A stretch of 64,000 nucleotides of DNA from Actinomyces procaprae (GCF_004798665.1 NZ_CP039292.1:1240001-1304000); one strand, 5' to 3'. Positions 25,198 to 35,716 are shown, counted from the stretch's first letter. Made by a program: numbers and translations. Notes: generated by a model from the letters alone, not told the origin.

Positions 25198-27576
25198 TCA
25201 GTCAGTCTCCCCGGCGGAGGCCGCCTGAGCGACGGTCTGGCCGAAGTCGGGCGCATCCTCGGCGGACATGATCCCGAGATCCTTGTTGACCAGGCCGATG
25301 GCCTCGCGCAGCCCCATCCACCACTGGTGCAGTGGGCGTCGCGCCGTCAGGTCCAGTTCCTCGTCCATGTGCTCCAGGCGGTGGTGGGTGATCCTCCCCT
25401 CCACGAGCCCCACGTAGCTGGAGTGGTAGGTGCCGGCGTCCAACTGGTCGGACAGCAGGTCCAGTGCGTGCGCCACCAGCTTGGTGGCCATGATGCGGTC
25501 GAAGGCGGTCGGGTCCCCGCCCTGCTGCAGGTGTCCGATCTGAGCCTGGCGCACGTCATACAAGCCCTCGCTCTCCTCGGAGAAGATCTTCGCCAGCACG
25601 TCCAGGGTGTAGTTCTCACTGGCCCGCTCATTACGTATGACCAGGTACAGCTTGCGGCCCGAGCGGAAGGACTCCACCATGCGGGAAGAATCCTGGGCCA
25701 GCTTCTTCAGCGTCAGCCCCTCCTCATTGAGGTACACCCTCTCGGCGCCCGTGGCAATGCCGCTCATCAGGGTCAGGTAACCGCACCTGCGGCCCATGGC
25801 CTCGGCGACGAAGCACCGGCGCGACGCCGCCGCCGACTGCTTGATCGCATCCAGTGCCTCTACCGCGCTGTTAAGTGCCGTATCCGCGCCGATGGACAGC
25901 TCGGAGCCGGGCAGGTTGTTGTCGATCGACGCGGGCACACAGATCAAGGGGATCTTGAAGGCGGGGTAGCGGTCGCGCTCGGTCACCAGCTCGTGTGCCG
26001 CCAGGTAGGCGTTGAAGCCGCCGATGATGAGTATGGCGTCGATCTGGTGGGACTCGATGGCCCGGCCCAGGGAGTACAGCTGCTCAATGGTGGGGACATC
26101 GCGTCGGGTGCCCAGCTCGGCGCCTCCGTCGCCCACCCAGCCCTCGACGTCGTCCCAGGACAGCTCGCGCACGTTCCCGTCCAGCAGGCCCGGGAAGCCT
26201 CCGTACACGCCGAGCATGGTGAAGCCGTGGTCCAGGCCCAGGCGCACCGCGGCCCGCGCAGCCGTGTTCATGCCCGGCGCCAGTCCGCCGGCATGCACAA
26301 TCGCCACACGCCGAGAACGGTCCGCGCCCGCGCTCAGGGCCTCCTTAGCCGCAGGATCCAGCTCCGGCGGGGTGGACATGGTCTCAAAGATGCCGAGCAT
26401 CTGCTCGAAACTCGCCCCGCGAGCGGCCACCGCGCCGCGGTAGTCGCCGGAGGCCACCAGGTCCTTCACCGCGCGGGTGGCGCGGATCTGCTCCATCATG
26501 GGCAGGCGCGCGATGCGGTTGCGGCGCTCGGCGATGATCACCGGCTCGCTCTCCGGGGTGGCAAGCAGCACCTCCCGGGCCGCAGTGCAGCCCAGCAGCG
26601 TGGACATCCAGCGGTCGTACGCGCTCGGCTTGCCACCGCGCTGCACGTGCCCGAGGATCGTGACCCGGGCCTCCTCGCCGAGCCGCTCTGCCAGCACCCG
26701 CTTGACGTCGTCGGCGGTGATGGGGTTGCCGGAACGGTCCGTGGCCCCCTCGGCCACAATCACCATGGACTCACGGCGCCCGGCCTCACGGCCCTTGGAC
26801 AGCTTGCGGCACATGTCCTCCTCCCAGCCGTCATCCGGTGGGAGCTCGGGCACGAGCACATAGTCGCAGCCCCCGGCCACCGCGGCCATCAGGGCCAGGT
26901 AGCCGCAGTGACGGCCCATGACCTCCACGATGAAGGTGCGCTGGTGGGAGGCGGCCGTGGAGGAGATGTCGTCGATCGCCTCAAGGATGCGGTGCAGGGC
27001 GGAGTCTGTGCCAATGGTCATGTCCGCACCCACCAGGTCGTTGTCGATCGAGCCGACGATCCCGGTGGTCATCAGGACCGGGTGGGCGGCAGCCGTCTCG
27101 GCGGAGATCTCACCGCGCTCGGCCAGCTCGGCCACCAGGCCCGGCCAGTTCTTGCGGAACTCGTTGGTGCCCGTCAGGGAGCCGTCCCCCCCGATGACGA
27201 CCAGACGATCAATACCGTGGTCCAGCAGGTTGCGGCAGGCCGCCAACTGGCCCTCGCGCTCCCGGAACTCCTTGGAGCGGGCCGTGCCGATGATGGTGCC
27301 GCCGCGATGCAGGATGGAGCCGACCGAGTCCCATTCCAGCTTGCGCACGCCGTCGCCGCCGGCCACGGCGCCCGCCCAGCCCTCCATCACCGCATACGGC
27401 TGGGCACCCATGCGCAGGGCGGTCCGTACGACCGCGCGCACTGCCGCATTCATGCCCTGGGCGTCGCCTCCGGAGGTGAGCACGCCGATGCGCACGGGCT
27501 CGGCGGTGGGGGGAGTGGTGGCTGCTGCGCCGACCGGCCGCTCGGCCGAGGTGTCACGTTGAGCGTCGTTGGACAT
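25198..27576 (-). CDS. Fused two-domain (eukaryote-type) ATP-dependent 6-phosphofructokinase
   Basis: A 792-residue tandem duplication of the PfkA fold, about twice the usual bacterial length. The N-terminal half keeps the active site: GGDGS (129-133, ATP), GSIDNDL with the catalytic Asp (about 177) and MGRHCGYLAL. In the C-terminal half the same places read IIGGFNAYLAA (about 518) and ASIDNNLPG (about 550). This matches the degenerate regulatory half of animal and fungal PFKs (GGFEAY, SNN), so the C-half probably binds an effector. ATG 27576 follows GGAAGGAACC; an earlier in-frame start at 27609 is less likely. It catalyses fructose-6-phosphate to fructose-1,6-bisphosphate, the committed glycolytic step. 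Confidence 0.95.
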   Translation of the reverse strand: MSNDAQRDTSAERPVGAAATTPPTAEPVRIGVLTSGGDAQGMNAAVRAVVRTALRMGAQPYAVMEGWAGAVAGGDGVRKLEWDSVGSILHRGGTIIGTARSKEFREREGQLAACRNLLDHGIDRLVVIGGDGSLTGTNEFRKNWPGLVAELAERGEISAETAAAHPVLMTTGIVGSIDNDLVGADMTIGTDSALHRILEAIDDISSTAASHQRTFIVEVMGRHCGYLALMAAVAGGCDYVLVPELPPDDGWEEDMCRKLSKGREAGRRESMVIVAEGATDRSGNPITADDVKRVLAERLGEEARVTILGHVQRGGKPSAYDRWMSTLLGCTAAREVLLATPESEPVIIAERRNRIARLPMMEQIRATRAVKDLVASGDYRGAVAARGASFEQMLGIFETMSTPPELDPAAKEALSAGADRSRRVAIVHAGGLAPGMNTAARAAVRLGLDHGFTMLGVYGGFPGLLDGNVRELSWDDVEGWVGDGGAELGTRRDVPTIEQLYSLGRAIESHQIDAILIIGGFNAYLAAHELVTERDRYPAFKIPLICVPASIDNNLPGSELSIGADTALNSAVEALDAIKQSAAASRRCFVAEAMGRRCGYLTLMSGIATGAERVYLNEEGLTLKKLAQDSSRMVESFRSGRKLYLVIRNERASENYTLDVLAKIFSEESEGLYDVRQAQIGHLQQGGDPTAFDRIMATKLVAHALDLLSDQLDAGTYHSSYVGLVEGRITHHRLEHMDEELDLTARRPLHQWWMGLREAIGLVNKDLGIMSAEDAPDFGQTVAQAASAGETD

Positions 27577-27802
27577 GGTGGTTCCTTCCGTCGGCGTACG
27601 GTGCTGCACCTGATTCTAGTGTGGTCCCTGCCGCATCAGGTGACCTCGGACCGCCTCGTTCACGCCGTGTTCACCCGGAGCGCCGCGTCCTCCGTGTCCC
27701 ACCGCCACCCAGCCCTCGGCTCGCGCTAGGGTCGGCGGTGGCCGTCCGACGCCGTCGGGACCGGTACTCCGGCACACTCCCGGGAGGATGGAGAAAACGG
27801 GC

Positions 27803-29095
27803 ATGAACCTCAGGGAAAGGCTGCGTCTGCGGCCCTCGTCGGTGCCGGGCGCACCCCCCGCGCGACCGGAACCGCCAGCGGGCTGGCCCCTGGCTGCGCG
27901 GGCCGGGGCGGAGGCCGTGCTGCTCGGCTGGGCGCTGGTGGTGGTGCCGACCCTCGCCCTGTACCTGGCCGAATCCTCACGTGACGCCGCCGCGGCCCTC
28001 TCGCTGGGCGGCGTGCTGCGTGCCGGCACCGGCTTGTGGAGCCTGGGCTTCGGCGGCGCCATGGGCGGTACCGGGGACGACTACGGCACGCTGAGCCTGC
28101 CGCTGCTGGGACTGACACTGGCGCAAGCGTGGTTGACGAACGCCTCCGTGCGCCGGGCGCGGCTCGGTGGACCCGCAGCCGGGGCCGTCACCGTCATCGC
28201 CGCCGCGCTGACGGCGTCGGTGATTGTGGCCGCCACCCATCCGGCGGACTCGCGCACCAGTACCGCCATCCTCGGCGTGACGGCGCTGACTGCGGCCGTT
28301 ACTGCCGTCCACCTGCAGCGTGCGGGCCGGGGCTGGGCGGCCGTGACGGGCTGGCAGCGGCGCCGCCCCGCGTGGGTCGCCCTGGCGCTGCGCATCGCCA
28401 GGGAGCTTGCCGTTGTGCTGGTGGCGCTGGCCGGGGTGACGGCCATAATCGGGCTGATCATTGGGGCCGGCCGGGTCTCCCGCCTGCACGACTCCCTCGT
28501 CGGCGGAGGGCTCACGGCGAGCGCGGGCCTGGCCCTGCTGCAACTTGGCTGGCTGCCGACTGCCCTGGTCTGGGCGCTGTCCTGGCTGGCTGGACCCGGA
28601 TTCGTGGTGGGCACCGGCTCGGTCTTCTCACCCACTCGCGTGCTCGCCGGGGCGGTGCCCGGGCTGCCGCTCCTGGGGGGCCTCCCTACGGCCGCACTGG
28701 GCACGGGAGGTACGCTCCTGCCCTTCCTCATCGCGCTCGCGGCCGGCACGGTCGCCTGGCGCAGGCGGGCGGCTCTGCGGGAGCTGCCCCTGCGGCAGGC
28801 CGCGGCGGTGACGGCTGCGGTGGCGCTGCTCCTGGCATGCGGGACGTTGTTGGCATGCCTGCTCGCGTCCGGTCAGGTCGGGCCGGGGCGCATGGCCGAC
28901 GTCGGCCCCCGCAGCGGCTTCGTGACGGCGATCGTCGCGCTGATGGTTCTGGTGGGTGTGGGCGTGATCGCCGTGCTGCCGCATCCGAGCACTCGGGCAC
29001 TCGCCAAACGAGGCGTCCAGGCGACCACTGCCGCCACCACTGCCGCCGCAGACAGTGCCCGGGAGCACCTGAGAACACGCCCCGACAGGCGGTAG
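27803..29095 (+). CDS. DUF6350 polytopic membrane protein (PerM-like)
   Basis: A 430-residue protein with about ten hydrophobic helices and a short Arg/Pro-rich cytoplasmic N-terminus ([13 protein letters not shown]). The start at 27803 has GGAGA eight bases upstream. An ATG at 27788 is possible but abuts its GGAGG. Proteins of this kind lie next to purN/purH across actinobacteria. The mycobacterial PerM (Rv0955), in the same position, is needed for cell division under stress, so a similar role is suggested by synteny. Here purN is absent and purH follows directly after a riboswitch. No catalytic motif is seen. Confidence 0.75.
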   Translation: MNLRERLRLRPSSVPGAPPARPEPPAGWPLAARAGAEAVLLGWALVVVPTLALYLAESSRDAAAALSLGGVLRAGTGLWSLGFGGAMGGTGDDYGTLSLPLLGLTLAQAWLTNASVRRARLGGPAAGAVTVIAAALTASVIVAATHPADSRTSTAILGVTALTAAVTAVHLQRAGRGWAAVTGWQRRRPAWVALALRIARELAVVLVALAGVTAIIGLIIGAGRVSRLHDSLVGGGLTASAGLALLQLGWLPTALVWALSWLAGPGFVVGTGSVFSPTRVLAGAVPGLPLLGGLPTAALGTGGTLLPFLIALAAGTVAWRRRAALRELPLRQAAAVTAAVALLLACGTLLACLLASGQVGPGRMADVGPRSGFVTAIVALMVLVGVGVIAVLPHPSTRALAKRGVQATTAATTAAADSAREHLRTRPDRR

Positions 29096-29104
29096 GCTGG
29101 AGGC

Positions 29105-29200
29105 GGCCGCGACTGGCGAGGGTGGGGCACCACCGGGAAGCGGCCGACCGGACATCGGTAACCCTCAACGGGGCGTCGCCCGCCTGGGCGTCCCGCCGAC
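29105..29200 (+). ncRNA. ZTP (pfl) riboswitch upstream of purH
   Basis: The 124-bp leader before purH carries both conserved parts of the pfl motif. The 5' domain is CGACTGGCG followed by a GGTGG/CCACC hairpin and CCGGGAAGC. The 3' domain is CCGCCTGGGC at 29180-29189, just before the Shine-Dalgarno. The motif senses ZMP/ZTP, which builds up when 10-formyl-tetrahydrofolate is scarce, and activates purine and one-carbon genes. PurH uses ZMP (AICAR) and 10-formyl-THF, so the pairing is fully consistent. Probably controls translation, as no terminator is seen. Confidence 0.88.
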
Positions 29201-29219
29201 ACCGGCACAAGGAGCATCC

Positions 29220-30932
29220 GTGACCGCCCAAGCCACCTCGTCCACCAGTCCCGCAGGCCCCAGCGCCCAGGCCGACGCCGGCCGTATCCCCATCCGCCGC
29301 GCCCTGGTCTCGGTCTACGACAAGACCGGCCTGACCGAGCTGGCAGCCGCCCTGGCCGCCAACGGTGTAGAGATCGTCTCCACCGGCTCCACCGCCGCCA
29401 CCATCGCGGGCGCGGGCCTGCCGGTAACCGCGGTCGAGGACGTCACCGGCTTCCCCGAGTGCCTGGACGGGCGGGTCAAGACCCTCCACCCCCGTATCCA
29501 CGCCGGCATCCTCGCCGATCGGCGCAAGCCCGAGCACCTGGCTCAGCTGGAGGAGCTCGACGTGGCCGCCATAGACCTGGTGGTGGTCAACCTCTACCCC
29601 TTCACCCAGACGGTCGCCTCCGGCGCGGACTTCGACGCCTGCGTGGAGCAGATCGACATCGGCGGCCCCGCCATGGTGCGTGCCGCGGCGAAGAACCACC
29701 CGTCGGTAGCGGTAGTGGTCGATCCGGCCCGTTACGGGGATGTCGCCGCGGCGGCGGCCTCCGGAGGCTTCGACCAGGTCCAGCGGCGCGCCCTGGCGGC
29801 CGCCGCCTACGCCCACACCGCCGCCTATGACGCCGCCGTCGCCTCCTGGTTCGCCCAGCAGCTGGAGGAGCAGGCCGACGACGCCGTAGCTCCGGCGCTG
29901 CCCGCCTACGTCGGGGAGGGATACTCCCGGTTGAAGCCGCTGCGCTACGGGGAGAACCCCCATCAGCGCGCCGCCGTCTACACCACTGTCGGCGCGACCC
30001 CGGGGACGGGCGTCGCCGGGGCCGAACAGCTGTCCGGCAAGGCCATGAGCTACAACAACTACACGGACACCGACGCCGCTGTCCGCGCCGCCTACGACCA
30101 CGGTGAGGACGTCTGCGTGGCGATCATCAAGCACGCCAACCCCTGCGGCGTGGCCGTGTCCGCCGCGGGCGACGTCGCCGAGGCTCACCGCAAGGCCCAC
30201 GCCTGCGACCCGGTGTCCGCCTACGGCGGCGTGATCGCCACCAATGCCACCGTCACCGCCGCCATGGCCCGCCAGGTAAAGCCGATCTTCACCGAGGTGA
30301 TCGCCGCCCCCGCCTATGACGAGGAGGCCCTGGAGATCCTGACCACCAAGAAGAACCTGCGCATCCTCGTGGTCGCCCCGCCCGCGCGCGGCGGCTGGGA
30401 GGTCAAGCAGATTTCCGGCGGCGCGGTGATCCAGGAGCGCGACGCCGTCGACGCCCCCGGGGACGACCCCGCCGGGTGGCGGCTCGTCGCCGGCGAGGCC
30501 GCTGACCCGGCCACTATCGCGGACCTGGACTTCGCCTGGCGCACCGTCCGCGCCGTGCGCTCCAACGCGATCCTGCTGGCCCGGGACGGTGCCACCGTCG
30601 GGGTGGGCATGGGGCAGGTAAACCGGGTGGACTCCTGCAAGCTGGCCGTTGAGCGTGCCAACACTCTCGGTGCCCGCACCACCGGGGATGCCGCCGCCGG
30701 CGCCCAAGGCGATGCGGGGGCCGGGGCCGCCGCACCTGAGCGTGCCCGCGGTTCCGTGGTGGCCTCGGACGCCTTCTTCCCCTTCGCCGACGGCCTCCAG
30801 GTCCTTATCGACGCCGGAGTGCGCGCCGTCGTCCAGCCGGGAGGCTCCATCCGCGATGAGGAGGTAATCGCCGCGGCGAAGGAGGCCGGGCTGACCATGT
30901 ACCTGACCGGCACCCGTCACTTCGCTCACTGA
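29220..30932 (+). CDS. purH: Bifunctional AICAR formyltransferase/IMP cyclohydrolase
   Basis: A 570-residue enzyme for the last two steps of IMP synthesis. The N-terminal MGS-like cyclohydrolase domain ([15 protein letters not shown], about residues 25-165, with [11 protein letters not shown]) is followed by the formyltransferase domain. The latter carries the Lys-His catalytic pair in [11 protein letters not shown] (about 303) and RSNAILLA. The insert [19 protein letters not shown] near residue 495 is low-complexity and longer than in most homologues. It starts with GTG at 29220 after AAGGAGCATCC, immediately below the ZTP riboswitch. A hairpin at 30947 follows. Confidence 0.97.
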   Translation: MTAQATSSTSPAGPSAQADAGRIPIRRALVSVYDKTGLTELAAALAANGVEIVSTGSTAATIAGAGLPVTAVEDVTGFPECLDGRVKTLHPRIHAGILADRRKPEHLAQLEELDVAAIDLVVVNLYPFTQTVASGADFDACVEQIDIGGPAMVRAAAKNHPSVAVVVDPARYGDVAAAAASGGFDQVQRRALAAAAYAHTAAYDAAVASWFAQQLEEQADDAVAPALPAYVGEGYSRLKPLRYGENPHQRAAVYTTVGATPGTGVAGAEQLSGKAMSYNNYTDTDAAVRAAYDHGEDVCVAIIKHANPCGVAVSAAGDVAEAHRKAHACDPVSAYGGVIATNATVTAAMARQVKPIFTEVIAAPAYDEEALEILTTKKNLRILVVAPPARGGWEVKQISGGAVIQERDAVDAPGDDPAGWRLVAGEAADPATIADLDFAWRTVRAVRSNAILLARDGATVGVGMGQVNRVDSCKLAVERANTLGARTTGDAAAGAQGDAGAGAAAPERARGSVVASDAFFPFADGLQVLIDAGVRAVVQPGGSIRDEEVIAAAKEAGLTMYLTGTRHFAH

Positions 30933-30946
30933 CCCTGGGCCCAGGA

Positions 30947-30975
30947 CCCGGTCGCCCGCGGCGCGGGCGACCGGG
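30947..30975 (+). terminator. Hairpin after purH
   Basis: A 14-bp GC inverted repeat around a single base (30947-30960 with 30962-30975), which would fold with a small loop by opening the inner pairs. It starts 14 bp after the purH stop and has no T-run. The next gene (DUF3017) begins 30 bp further, so it may only attenuate. Confidence 0.45.
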
Positions 30976-31005
30976 GAGGGACAGGAGAGGGACTAAGGTA
31001 GCGGC

Positions 31006-31377
31006 GTGACCGACCAGAACGGGACGGCCGGCGGGGCGCCGTCGTCCGGCGAACAGGCAGATCGGCCCACTGCTGTCCCGAGCGGCGTCGGTGGCGCGGA
31101 CGGCAGTCCCAGGCGGCTGCCCTACCGCAACCTGGCCGTCGTCGCCGTCGCCGCATGGTTGATGACCGTTCCGGTGCTCTCCCTGCTGGGGTACCGCCGC
31201 CTGGCCGTGATCGGCCTCGGCCTGGAGGTCCTCGCCCTGGCGGTGATCCGTATACAGCGCCCCGATGGGACCTGGATATCCGCGCGCGGCCGCGGCTTCG
31301 ACGTCGTCTTCGGGCTGCTGCTCGCCGTCGGCCTGTTCGCTCTGTCCTACTACGCGAATCTTCCCCGCGTGCGCTGA
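31006..31377 (+). CDS. DUF3017 small membrane protein
   Basis: A 123-residue protein with a hydrophilic N-terminus of about 40 residues and three predicted helices (LAVVAVAAWLMTVPVLSLLG, LAVIGLGLEVLALAVI, VVFGLLLAVGLFALSYYANL). The conserved middle (RIQRPDGTWISARGRGFDV) resembles the DUF3017 family, which in actinobacteria sits beside purH, folD or mdh, as here. It starts with GTG at 31006. Function unknown. Confidence 0.75.
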   Translation: MTDQNGTAGGAPSSGEQADRPTAVPSGVGGADGSPRRLPYRNLAVVAVAAWLMTVPVLSLLGYRRLAVIGLGLEVLALAVIRIQRPDGTWISARGRGFDVVFGLLLAVGLFALSYYANLPRVR

Positions 31378-31437
31378 AACCAGGCACCACGTCGGCAGGG
31401 GAGCCGCACTGGCGTGACCGTTCCCGCACGGGTGCGG

Positions 31438-31503
31438 ACACTCGCCGCCGGGCCGGCCCGGGCCCACTGTTTGATCCCGCAACGCGCCCACGGCGGCGAG
31501 TGT
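31438..31503 (+). repeat. 13-bp inverted repeat in the leader of the symporter gene
   Basis: ACACTCGCCGCCG (31438-31450) pairs perfectly with CGGCGGCGAGTGT (31491-31503) across a 40-base GC-rich loop, 59 bp before the symporter start. It could fold a leader RNA or mark the end of the DUF3017 transcript. No known riboswitch is recognised. Confidence 0.45.
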
Positions 31504-31562
31504 GGCATCCTGCCGCCCGATAACCGGTCCCCGACCGCACGATTCCAGCCGGAAGGCAGTAA

Positions 31563-32954
31563 ATGAGCAACCCATCCCCGCGTCCCGAACGTTCCACCGG
31601 GCAGGCATCCCCGGGGCCCGTACGCAGCTTCCTGGCCCGCGGCGGCATCCTGGTATGGGTGCTCGCGGCAATCATCCTCGCCCTGGTGCTCGGCTCCATC
31701 CGGGTCGGCGGCACCCACCTGGTTCCCGTTCCGGTAGGCAGGATCTTCGCGACCTTCTCCGACCTGTTCAGCCAGTTCCTGTCGTTCTCCATCCCGCTGA
31801 TCATCATCGGCCTGGTCACCCCCGCCATTGCCGACCTGGGCCGCGGCGCCGGCCGCTGGCTCGCCATCACCGCCGCCATCGCCTACAGCTCCACCCTGTT
31901 CGCAGGCTTCGTCACCTACCTGGTGTGCGCGGCCACGCTGCCCCGCGTGCTGGGCGGTACCACGCTGACCGACGTCGATGAGCCCGGCAGCGCCCTGGAC
32001 ACCTATTTCAGCGTGGAGATGCCGGCCGCCGTCAGCGTGATGACGGCACTGCTGCTCAGCTTCGTGGTCGGCATCGGTCTGTCCATGGTGCCGCGAGGGG
32101 TGCTGCGCAAGGGCTTCATCGAGTTCCGCGCCATCATCACCGCCCTGATCGAACGGATCATCATTCCGCTGCTGCCCCTGCACATCTTCGGCATCTTCCT
32201 CAACCTCACCTACACCGGTGAGGCCTGGGCGATCATGCGCACCCTGCTGCGCGTGGTCGTGGTCGTGCTGCTGCTGGAGGTGCTGATCCTCGGCGTCCAG
32301 TACCTGGTTGCCGGGGCCGTTGGGCGCCGGAACCCCATCAAGGCGCTGGTCACCATGCTGCCCGCATACCTGACGGCGCTGGGCACCTCCTCCTCGGCGG
32401 CCACCATCCCGGTGACGCTGCGGCAGGCGCGCAAGAACGGTGTGGCCGACGCCGTCGCCTCCTTCACCGTGCCGCTGTGCGCCACCATCCACCTGGCCGG
32501 CTCCACCTCGAAGATCTTCGCCTTCGCATTCGCCATCGCCCTCACGCAGGGCATCACCGTGTCCGCCGCCCAGTGGGTCGGCTTCATCTTCATGCTCGGT
32601 ATCACCATGGTGGCCGCCCCGGGCGTGCCCGGCGGCGCCATCATGGCGGCGACCGGCCTGCTGTCCAGCATGCTCGGCTTCAACGACGCGCAGGTGGCGC
32701 TCATGATCGCCACCTACATCGCCCTGGACGCCTTCGGCACCGCCACCAATGTCACCGGCGACGGCGCCATCGCCATCGTCGTCGACCGGCTCGCCCACGG
32801 CCGCATCGGCCCGGAGGGGGACCCGGAGAACACTCGTGAGCTCGCCTTCGATGGCATGAAGTACCTGGACCGGGTCAGCGTCGAGGGGGTCGTCAGCGCC
32901 GAGGAGCTGAAGGCCTCCGCCGTGGCGGCCGGCCCCAACGCCGTCAGCCGCTGA
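31563..32954 (+). CDS. Dicarboxylate/amino acid:cation symporter (DAACS family)
   Basis: A 463-residue membrane transporter. Family hallmarks are the serine-rich re-entrant loop ALGTSSSAATIPVTLRQ (about residue 270), FTVPLCATIHLAGS, the second re-entrant loop region GVPGGAIMAATGLL, and the substrate-binding block ATNVTGDGAIAIVVDR (about 395). Substrates of the family are C4-dicarboxylates, glutamate, aspartate or serine/threonine. The malate dehydrogenase gene 207 bp downstream on the same strand makes malate, fumarate or aspartate attractive, but this is inference. The start at 31563 follows GGAAGGCAGTAA. Confidence 0.93.
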   Translation: MSNPSPRPERSTGQASPGPVRSFLARGGILVWVLAAIILALVLGSIRVGGTHLVPVPVGRIFATFSDLFSQFLSFSIPLIIIGLVTPAIADLGRGAGRWLAITAAIAYSSTLFAGFVTYLVCAATLPRVLGGTTLTDVDEPGSALDTYFSVEMPAAVSVMTALLLSFVVGIGLSMVPRGVLRKGFIEFRAIITALIERIIIPLLPLHIFGIFLNLTYTGEAWAIMRTLLRVVVVVLLLEVLILGVQYLVAGAVGRRNPIKALVTMLPAYLTALGTSSSAATIPVTLRQARKNGVADAVASFTVPLCATIHLAGSTSKIFAFAFAIALTQGITVSAAQWVGFIFMLGITMVAAPGVPGGAIMAATGLLSSMLGFNDAQVALMIATYIALDAFGTATNVTGDGAIAIVVDRLAHGRIGPEGDPENTRELAFDGMKYLDRVSVEGVVSAEELKASAVAAGPNAVSR

Positions 32955-34148
<1,194 letters not shown>

Positions 34149-34164
34149 CCCACGTCTGCGTCGC

Positions 34165-34211
34165 AGGCCCCGCCCCCGGTTCCGGTAAGGATCCGGGGGC
34201 GGGGCCTTCCT
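34165..34211 (+). terminator. Terminator of mdh
   Basis: A perfect 15-bp stem (34165-34179 with 34193-34207) with a 13-base loop begins 17 bp after the mdh stop and is followed by TCCTT. Strong hairpin with a weak T-run, as is common in high-GC actinobacteria. Confidence 0.75.
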
Positions 34212-34284
34212 TGAACGGGTAGCACGGCGCCGGCGCTGCGAGCGTCGGCGGTCGTGTTGGTCGAGGCAGGCGGGCAAGCCGCAC

Positions 34285-34290
34285 TACAGT
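34285..34290 (+). promoter_or_regulatory. Candidate -10 for a leaderless transcript
   Basis: TACAGT ends six bases before the ATG at 34297, and no Shine-Dalgarno is present. The spacing fits a leaderless mRNA, as proposed for the ATPase gene at 21052. Confidence 0.4.
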
Positions 34291-34296
34291 CATCCC

Positions 34297-34596
34297 ATGG
34301 CACATCGAGGATCCCGCAGCTCCAAACGGCCCTACGGGGCCGGGCACCGGCCCCTCGACATGAGTCGCTTGGCGTCGCTTCCGCGGACTCAGTCCGGGCC
34401 GGGAGGAGCAGAGTTCACGGTCCGGCACGTCCGTGGCGGCGACAAGACCTACACCTGCCCCGGCTGCAATCAGACCATTCCCGTCGGCACGCCCCACGTT
34501 GTGGCGTGGAGCAACGAGTCGCTGTTCGGACCGGAGCGCGGCCTGGAGGAGCGGCGTCACTGGCATACCTCATGCTGGGAACGGCGCCTGTGGTGA
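34297..34596 (+). CDS. Small zinc-ribbon-like protein, conserved in actinobacteria
   Basis: A 99-residue basic protein with a CPGC pair (residues 54-57, in YTCPGCNQTI) and a second His/Cys pair in HWHTSCWERRLW at the C-terminus. This gives a plausible treble-clef or zinc-ribbon site (CxxC...HxxC). Similar proteins are often called ATP/GTP-binding in actinobacterial genomes without experimental basis; no P-loop is present here. The basic N-terminus (RGSRSSKRPYGAG) suggests nucleic acid binding. No operon partner: the next gene is on the other strand. Confidence 0.75.
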   Translation: MAHRGSRSSKRPYGAGHRPLDMSRLASLPRTQSGPGGAEFTVRHVRGGDKTYTCPGCNQTIPVGTPHVVAWSNESLFGPERGLEERRHWHTSCWERRLW

Positions 34597-34639
34597 TGTG
34601 CCGGGAGACCCGGGCGCTGGACGGTTGAACGGCAACTGG

Positions 34640-35167
34640 TCAGGCCAGCGGCTCGGGGGAGCGTTTCTCCCAGCCCGGCAGCAGCCGGTCCAGGGCGGTT
34701 CGCAGCGGCACGATATCGCCGTCGCGCCCGCCCTCACCAATGGTCATGGGAACCGGTTCCTCCGCGGGCGTCACCCCGAGCAGGCGGTCACGTACGGTCA
34801 GTGACCGGGTGAGGATGTAGAAGTGCCCGGCGGTGTCGATCGCCACCGACTGATCCTGGCGCAGGTACCACCCGTTCAGCGGGGTTCGTGCCGACCCGCC
34901 CCCGTAGCCCTTGACTCGTAGCGGCTCCGCTTCCAGGCCCTCGGCACTGGCGACGGCGATGAACAGGGAGACGATCCGGGCGGCCCGCTGATGCTCGGCA
35001 TCCTGCCGGGCTCGCAGCATGCGCGCACGTTCCGCGGCGGCCTCGCGCCGCCGCCGTGCCCAGTCGGAATCCGCCGCCCCGGGGCGCGGCCCGGGCTGAC
35101 CGTCCGGGGCGTCCGGGGTGGCGGAGGCGGCATCATCCGGGGAGAAGTCGGCGTCGACGTCGGGCAT
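34640..35167 (-). CDS. Conserved protein of unknown function
   Basis: A 175-residue soluble protein. The N-terminal 30 residues are acidic and disordered (DADFSPDDAASATPD). An Arg-rich helix follows (WARRRREAAAERARML), then a small mixed domain (GWYLRQDQSVAIDTAGHFYILTR) ending at a Pro/Glu tail. No motif is recognised. It is convergent with the zinc-ribbon gene and divergent from the GntR gene, with 66 bp between starts, so they may share a regulatory region. The start at 35167 is the only good ATG before the domain. Reality as a gene is supported by length, codon use and domain-like composition. Confidence 0.6.
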   Translation of the reverse strand: MPDVDADFSPDDAASATPDAPDGQPGPRPGAADSDWARRRREAAAERARMLRARQDAEHQRAARIVSLFIAVASAEGLEAEPLRVKGYGGGSARTPLNGWYLRQDQSVAIDTAGHFYILTRSLTVRDRLLGVTPAEEPVPMTIGEGGRDGDIVPLRTALDRLLPGWEKRSPEPLA

Positions 35168-35233
35168 GGGCCCAGCCTACGAGGCGGATGGCGGTCTGTG
35201 GTGTCTTCCGGCCCGTTGCCGCACACTAGAGGT

Positions 35234-35656
35234 ATGCACACGCCTATGCCACCTCCACAGCGCCCTCCTGAATCCTCCGCCGAGACGCCCCGCAGCGGCC
35301 GATCCGCCCGAATCAGCATCCACCTGGACCCTGCCTCCACGCAGCCCGTGTTTTCGCAGATCTGCGCCGCGGTGAGCGCCGACATCGCCGCAGGTCGACT
35401 TCCTGCGGGAACTCGGCTGCCTCCCACGCGCGCGCTAGCCGCCCAGCTTGACATTGCCGTCAACACGGTGGCGAAGGCATACCGTGAGCTCGAGGTGGGC
35501 GGCTACATCGAGGGCCGCGGGCGGCGCGGCACCTTCGTGCGCGACCAGTCCGGGGCAGCCGGCGAGCGCGAGGTGATACGTTTCGTCACCACCATGCACT
35601 CCCTGGGAACCTCCTTGGAGGACACCCTCGACCTGGTTCGCCGCGCCTGGCCCTGA
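35234..35656 (+). CDS. GntR-family transcriptional regulator, YtrA-like short type
   Basis: A 140-residue repressor. The winged helix is typical of GntR proteins: QPVFSQICAAVSADIAAGRL, then GTRLPPTRALAAQLDIAVNTVAKAYRELE and the wing YIEGRGRRGTFV (residues about 37-100). The C-terminal part is only about 35 residues (LGTSLEDTLDLVRRAW), too short for a ligand domain, which is the YtrA subfamily pattern. YtrA members usually control adjacent ABC transporters, but none is seen here. The ATG at 35234 is chosen because it gives the normal N-terminus. It is convergent with the coiled-coil gene at 35717. Confidence 0.88.
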   Translation: MHTPMPPPQRPPESSAETPRSGRSARISIHLDPASTQPVFSQICAAVSADIAAGRLPAGTRLPPTRALAAQLDIAVNTVAKAYRELEVGGYIEGRGRRGTFVRDQSGAAGEREVIRFVTTMHSLGTSLEDTLDLVRRAWP

Positions 35657-35716
35657 GCTCAAGCCGAGCGACGAGCGCGCACAGCATCGGATCGGTAGCC
35701 GCCGACCGGGTGCGCG

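Noticed and set aside
28728..30929. A 733-codon minus frame opposite DUF6350 and purH
   Set aside because: It crosses two well-supported genes and a riboswitch; low-complexity Gly/Val/Asp composition, no ribosome site.
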